Below are positions 6,609 through 9,197 of a stretch of DNA of 9,197 bases, one piece after another. The translations under genes were made by a program, and so were the position numbers. The number at the start of each line of letters is the position of its first letter. Position 1 is the first letter of the stretch. This DNA comes from Anaerolineae bacterium (lineage in GTDB: Bacteria > Chloroflexota > Anaerolineae > JADYZS01), in assembly GCA_020853075.1 (NCBI GenBank), contig JADYZS010000437.1, positions 1 through 9,197 on the forward strand. Reading direction: 5' to 3'. The notes beneath the pieces are model-generated. The model saw only the letters and a program-made list of their open reading frames with translations. It searched no databases and was not told the DNA's origin.

Positions 6609-7385
6609 ATGCCACTTAAGCCCCTACGCGAGATGACCTACGATCAACTGGCGGTCAGCGTCTATGCCGACAACCAGGCCCTCGGCCAGGCTGCTGCTGA
6701 GGCCGCCGCCGCGACGATCCGCCAGGCGATTGCCGAAAAGGGCGTCGCCAACGTCATCCTGGCGACGGGCAACTCGCAACTCACAACGCTCCACGCCCTG
6801 CGCGAGATGCCCGGCATCCATTGGCCCGCGGTCAACGTCTTCCACATGGACGAATACCTGGACCTTCCGCCGGGGCATCCCGCCAGTTTCCCCCTCTTCC
6901 TGCGCCACCACATCCTGGGCCACGTGCCTTTAGGTGCTTTCTATCCTGTGCCGGGCCGTCCGGCCAACGTAGAGGCCGCCTGCCGCGGCTACGAGTTGCT
7001 CCTGCGCGCGCATCCCGCCGACCTCTGCTGCCTCGGCATCGGCGAGAACGGCCACCTGGCCTTCAACGACCCGCCTGTGGCCGATTTCAACGATCCGGTC
7101 TGGGTCAAGGTGGTGCCGTTGGACGAGGCCTCCCGCCGCCAACAGGTGGGCGAAGGGCACTTCGCGTCGCTGGCGACGGTTCCCACCCACGCCCTCACCC
7201 TGACGATCCCGGCCCTGCGCGCGGCAAAGAAGATGCTCTGCATCGTGCCGGAGAAGCGCAAGGCGGAGGCGGTGCGCAAGACGCTCCTCGGCCCCATTTC
7301 CACCGCCTGCCCCGCGTCCATCCTGCGCCAGACGCCCCAATGCCACCTGTTTCTTGACCGCGATTCGGCATCGGAGATAGGGTAG
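6609..7385 (+). CDS. nagB: Glucosamine-6-phosphate deaminase/isomerase family protein (NagB-like)
   Basis: A 258-residue cytoplasmic enzyme of the NagB/6-phosphogluconolactonase fold. NagB converts glucosamine 6-phosphate to fructose 6-phosphate and ammonia. Family features in order: ILATGNSQ (~50-57, sugar-phosphate loop), FHMDEYLDLPPGHPASF (Asp81, equivalent to E. coli Asp72), CLGIGENGHLAFNDPP (~141-156, with His149 matching the catalytic His143), ALTLTIPAL and CPASILRQ. In this motif Asn147 replaces E. coli Asp141 and Asp154 replaces Glu148. I recall the same GENGHLAFNDP pattern from NagB-like proteins of several environmental phyla, so this is probably a subfamily trait, but activity on glucosamine 6-phosphate should not be assumed. 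The start is supported by AAAGGAAGG (6598-6606) just before the ATG and by the near-consensus promoter at 6520. It diverges from the acetyltransferase-fusion operon and reads toward the putative deacetylase gene. Confidence 0.85.
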   Translation: MPLKPLREMTYDQLAVSVYADNQALGQAAAEAAAATIRQAIAEKGVANVILATGNSQLTTLHALREMPGIHWPAVNVFHMDEYLDLPPGHPASFPLFLRHHILGHVPLGAFYPVPGRPANVEAACRGYELLLRAHPADLCCLGIGENGHLAFNDPPVADFNDPVWVKVVPLDEASRRQQVGEGHFASLATVPTHALTLTIPALRAAKKMLCIVPEKRKAEAVRKTLLGPISTACPASILRQTPQCHLFLDRDSASEIG

Positions 7386-7396
7386 AACTAAATAAG

Positions 7397-7485
7397 CCCC
7401 ACCCTGCCCTCCCCCGCGTACTCGCCGCTTGCGCCCTACGGGTGCGTTCTTCCCAACGCCGAGCGGGGGAAGGCTAGGGAGGGGG
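7397..7485. repeat. Imperfect long inverted repeat between the nagB-like gene and the next gene
   Basis: The 134-base gap 7386-7519 is mostly occupied by two pyrimidine/purine-rich arms. The best part pairs 7406-7417 (GCCCTCCCCCGC) with 7463-7474 (GCGGGGGAAGGC), 11 of 12 positions; pairing extends outward imperfectly to 7397 and 7485. Between the arms lies a small hairpin, GCGCCC (7431-7436) with GGGTGC (7440-7445) and a three-base loop. No T-run follows, so a simple intrinsic terminator is unlikely. The arms resemble C-rich dispersed intergenic repeats common in GC-rich environmental bacteria, so this may be a small non-autonomous repeat or an mRNA structure separating expression of the two genes. 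Confidence 0.6.
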
Positions 7486-7519
7486 CGAATCACCTCAACA
7501 GAATGAGGTTGCTACTAGC

Positions 7520-9197
7520 ATGATCGCCTCTCTCTCCCGCGGGCGGGTGCAACGCTCTCGCCATACCGCCGAAGGCAACTGGGCCCTCCTGGTCCTGGTG
7601 GATTCGGGTGGGCCCTACCACGCGCGCAGCATCGTGGACGAGACGGTGCTGGTCGCTCTGGCGCACTACGGCTTTCCGTACCGCCTGGTGGACCTGGCCG
7701 TAGAACGGCTGACCGCGCCCCTCCTCGCGGGCTGCGCCAGCGTCGTCATCGCACAGGACGGCGTCAGCAACCGGCTCACCGAGGCCGAAGCCCGCCTCCT
7801 CGCGGGCGCGGTATCTGAAGGGATGGGCCTCGTCAACCTGGATTGGGACCTGCGCCAGGCCCCCGGCCCGCTGCTGGAAATCTTCGGCTTCCGCGGCGTG
7901 GAACGCCTCCCCTACGCTTCTGACCTCATCCGCGTTCCGGCCAACGACCACTATATCACCTGGCTGCACCAGGCGGGCGCGTTCCACAAGTCCAGGCGCA
8001 TGGTCACCGCGCTGATCGTCAAAGAGTGGCGAGAGGACGTCGTGCCGCTGGCCGAAGCGCTTCTGGGTAAGGACCAGTTAGTTTATATCCGCCATCTGGT
8101 GCCGGGGAACGCGTATGAGCCGGGGCACTATCCCATCGTCTTCGCTGCGCCGTGGAGCCAGGGCCGCGCCGTGCAGTACATGATAAACCCGCGCCTTTGG
8201 CGCAACGGTGCGCTGGGGCATCTGGGCGGCCTGGGCGACCTCTTCTGGCGCGCCATCGTCTGGACGGCGCGCAAGCCTTTCGTCGCCCACATCATCCCAC
8301 CCTTCGTCACCATGTCCTTTGACGACTGCTCCGGGCGGCACGACTTCCGCTATTTGGACGTCTGCACCAAACACAGTTACATCCCCCTCGCATCCCTCTT
8401 CATCAACAACCTGCGCGAAAGGCATCTGCCCACCCTGCGCCGCAAGGTGGAGGCCGGGGAGATCATCGTCAATACCCACGCACAGGACTACTACGACCTG
8501 CAATACTACGACTACGGGGCGAGCGAGCGTTCCGCAGAGGCGATGCGCCAACTCTTTGACCGGGAAGACGCGTTCTACCGTCGCCTGGGCGTGCAACCGG
8601 CCCGCACCGTGCGTATCCATTGGGGCGAGGTGGGCGTGCGGGCGTTGCCCTACCTCAAAGCACGCGGGCGCACCACCTTCTGCGTCCCGGTGCACATCGG
8701 CGAGCACAAGGCCGACCAGTTCCTGACCGACGGCGGCGAAGGCTATTGGCCTTACGATACGGTGCAATGCTTCTACGACTATCTCCCCGACGACAACGAC
8801 TTCTACATCGTCGGCGCGTTCGGTGAGCGCCACCTGGCCGACTTCCTGACCGGCGCGACGGCCTGGCTGCGGGAGTCGCCCTTCAACGACGTGGAGAAGG
8901 CCGCGGAACACGCCGCCGGGCAAATCCGTCACGGCCTGGATAACGGCTTCTACGGCGACGTCCTCACCCACGAGCAGAAGTTCAGCGCGGTGACGGTGGA
9001 CGATTGGGATCGCATCCTGGCCCGCGCCGCGCAGATGACGGCGCGCTACGAGAAAATATCTGTCCCCTATGACACCGTATCCGCCTATCTCAAGAGCAAG
9101 GACCAATCGTGGCTGGCGCGGGCGGAGGAGGTGGACGGCGGCGTGCGCTGCACCCTTGCTGGGCGGGCAGAGAGCCCGCTCCGGCTTTCCTTGTTCA
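7520..9197 (+). CDS. Putative two-domain protein: amidotransferase-like domain plus divergent NodB-like polysaccharide deacetylase (3' end beyond window)
   Basis: The frame from the ATG at 7520 stays open for 559 codons to the window end, so the C-terminus is missing. The in-frame TAG at 7475 and lack of other start codons fix the start; GAGG at 7505-7508 is 11 bases upstream. Residues ~20-258 look like a class I glutamine-amidotransferase/ThuA-type fold (ALLVLVDSGG, VVIAQDGVSNRLTEAEARLL, GMGLVNLDWDL, and GHLGGLGDLFWRAIVWTARKP at the end), without an obvious catalytic triad. Residues ~260-450 resemble a NodB-type deacetylase: VTMSFDDCSG (Asp268, Asp269) as motif 1, NTHAQDYYD (His320) as motif 2, and RIHWGEVGVRALPYL (His367, Glu370), possibly standing in for motif 3. 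The second histidine of the usual HxxxH is replaced (Tyr324), so metal binding would differ. No signal peptide is evident. Beyond ~450 I recognise nothing. It follows the NagB-like gene by 134 bases and may be co-transcribed, suggesting deacetylation of an amino sugar or glycan; this is inferred, and the family assignment rests on motifs only. Confidence 0.6.
   Translation, partial: MIASLSRGRVQRSRHTAEGNWALLVLVDSGGPYHARSIVDETVLVALAHYGFPYRLVDLAVERLTAPLLAGCASVVIAQDGVSNRLTEAEARLLAGAVSEGMGLVNLDWDLRQAPGPLLEIFGFRGVERLPYASDLIRVPANDHYITWLHQAGAFHKSRRMVTALIVKEWREDVVPLAEALLGKDQLVYIRHLVPGNAYEPGHYPIVFAAPWSQGRAVQYMINPRLWRNGALGHLGGLGDLFWRAIVWTARKPFVAHIIPPFVTMSFDDCSGRHDFRYLDVCTKHSYIPLASLFINNLRERHLPTLRRKVEAGEIIVNTHAQDYYDLQYYDYGASERSAEAMRQLFDREDAFYRRLGVQPARTVRIHWGEVGVRALPYLKARGRTTFCVPVHIGEHKADQFLTDGGEGYWPYDTVQCFYDYLPDDNDFYIVGAFGERHLADFLTGATAWLRESPFNDVEKAAEHAAGQIRHGLDNGFYGDVLTHEQKFSAVTVDDWDRILARAAQMTARYEKISVPYDTVSAYLKSKDQSWLARAEEVDGGVRCTLAGRAESPLRLSLF

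Noticed and set aside
8078..9106. 342-codon open frame on the - strand
   Set aside because: It lies antisense to the 559-codon + strand frame, which carries recognisable domain motifs and a supported start. The - strand translation has no recognisable motifs and looks like a GC-bias shadow.

Overview
This window is GC-rich, tightly packed bacterial DNA. It carries six complete or nearly complete genes plus one gene cut off at each edge. Gene content (KimA-type K+ importer, short KdpD-like kinase with KdpE, stand-alone sugar-metabolism genes of environmental type) and codon use would fit Chloroflexota or a similar environmental lineage. That placement is an impression, because no marker gene is present. 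No RNA gene, CRISPR array, insertion sequence or phage gene was seen.

Left half, + strand (1-3933): a potassium module. The 3' part of a KimA-family K+/H+ symporter with a C-terminal universal-stress-like domain is followed by a sensor histidine kinase and a response regulator that overlap by four bases (ATGA). The kinase is KdpD-like from its membrane region onward but lacks the long cytoplasmic KdpD/Usp input part. The regulator closely resembles KdpE. Together they look like a K+ uptake protein with its own K+/turgor-sensing two-component system, with no kdpFABC genes visible.

Middle, - strand (3945-6438): a two-gene operon read from right to left. The first gene is a 511-residue fusion of an AAC(3)-family N-acetyltransferase domain with a sugar-phosphate-isomerase-like TIM barrel. 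The second, 13 bases downstream, is a calcineurin-like metallophosphoesterase.

Right half, + strand (6609-9197): a glucosamine-6-phosphate deaminase/isomerase-family enzyme (NagB-like, with altered active-site motif), an intergenic inverted repeat, then a long protein that runs off the window. That last gene appears to join a glutamine-amidotransferase-like domain to a divergent NodB-like deacetylase domain. It is open from 7520 to the end of the window.

The - strand operon and the right-hand + strand genes diverge from a 170-base AT-rich intergenic region. It contains two back-to-back sigma70-type promoters, both with perfect TTGACA and 17-base spacers, and a perfect 7-bp inverted repeat just downstream of one -10 box that looks like a repressor operator. 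An acetyltransferase fusion, a phosphoesterase, an amino-sugar-phosphate deaminase homologue and a putative deacetylase under shared divergent control suggest an inducible amino-sugar or amino-glycan handling locus. That is a hypothesis; no substrate can be read from the sequence.
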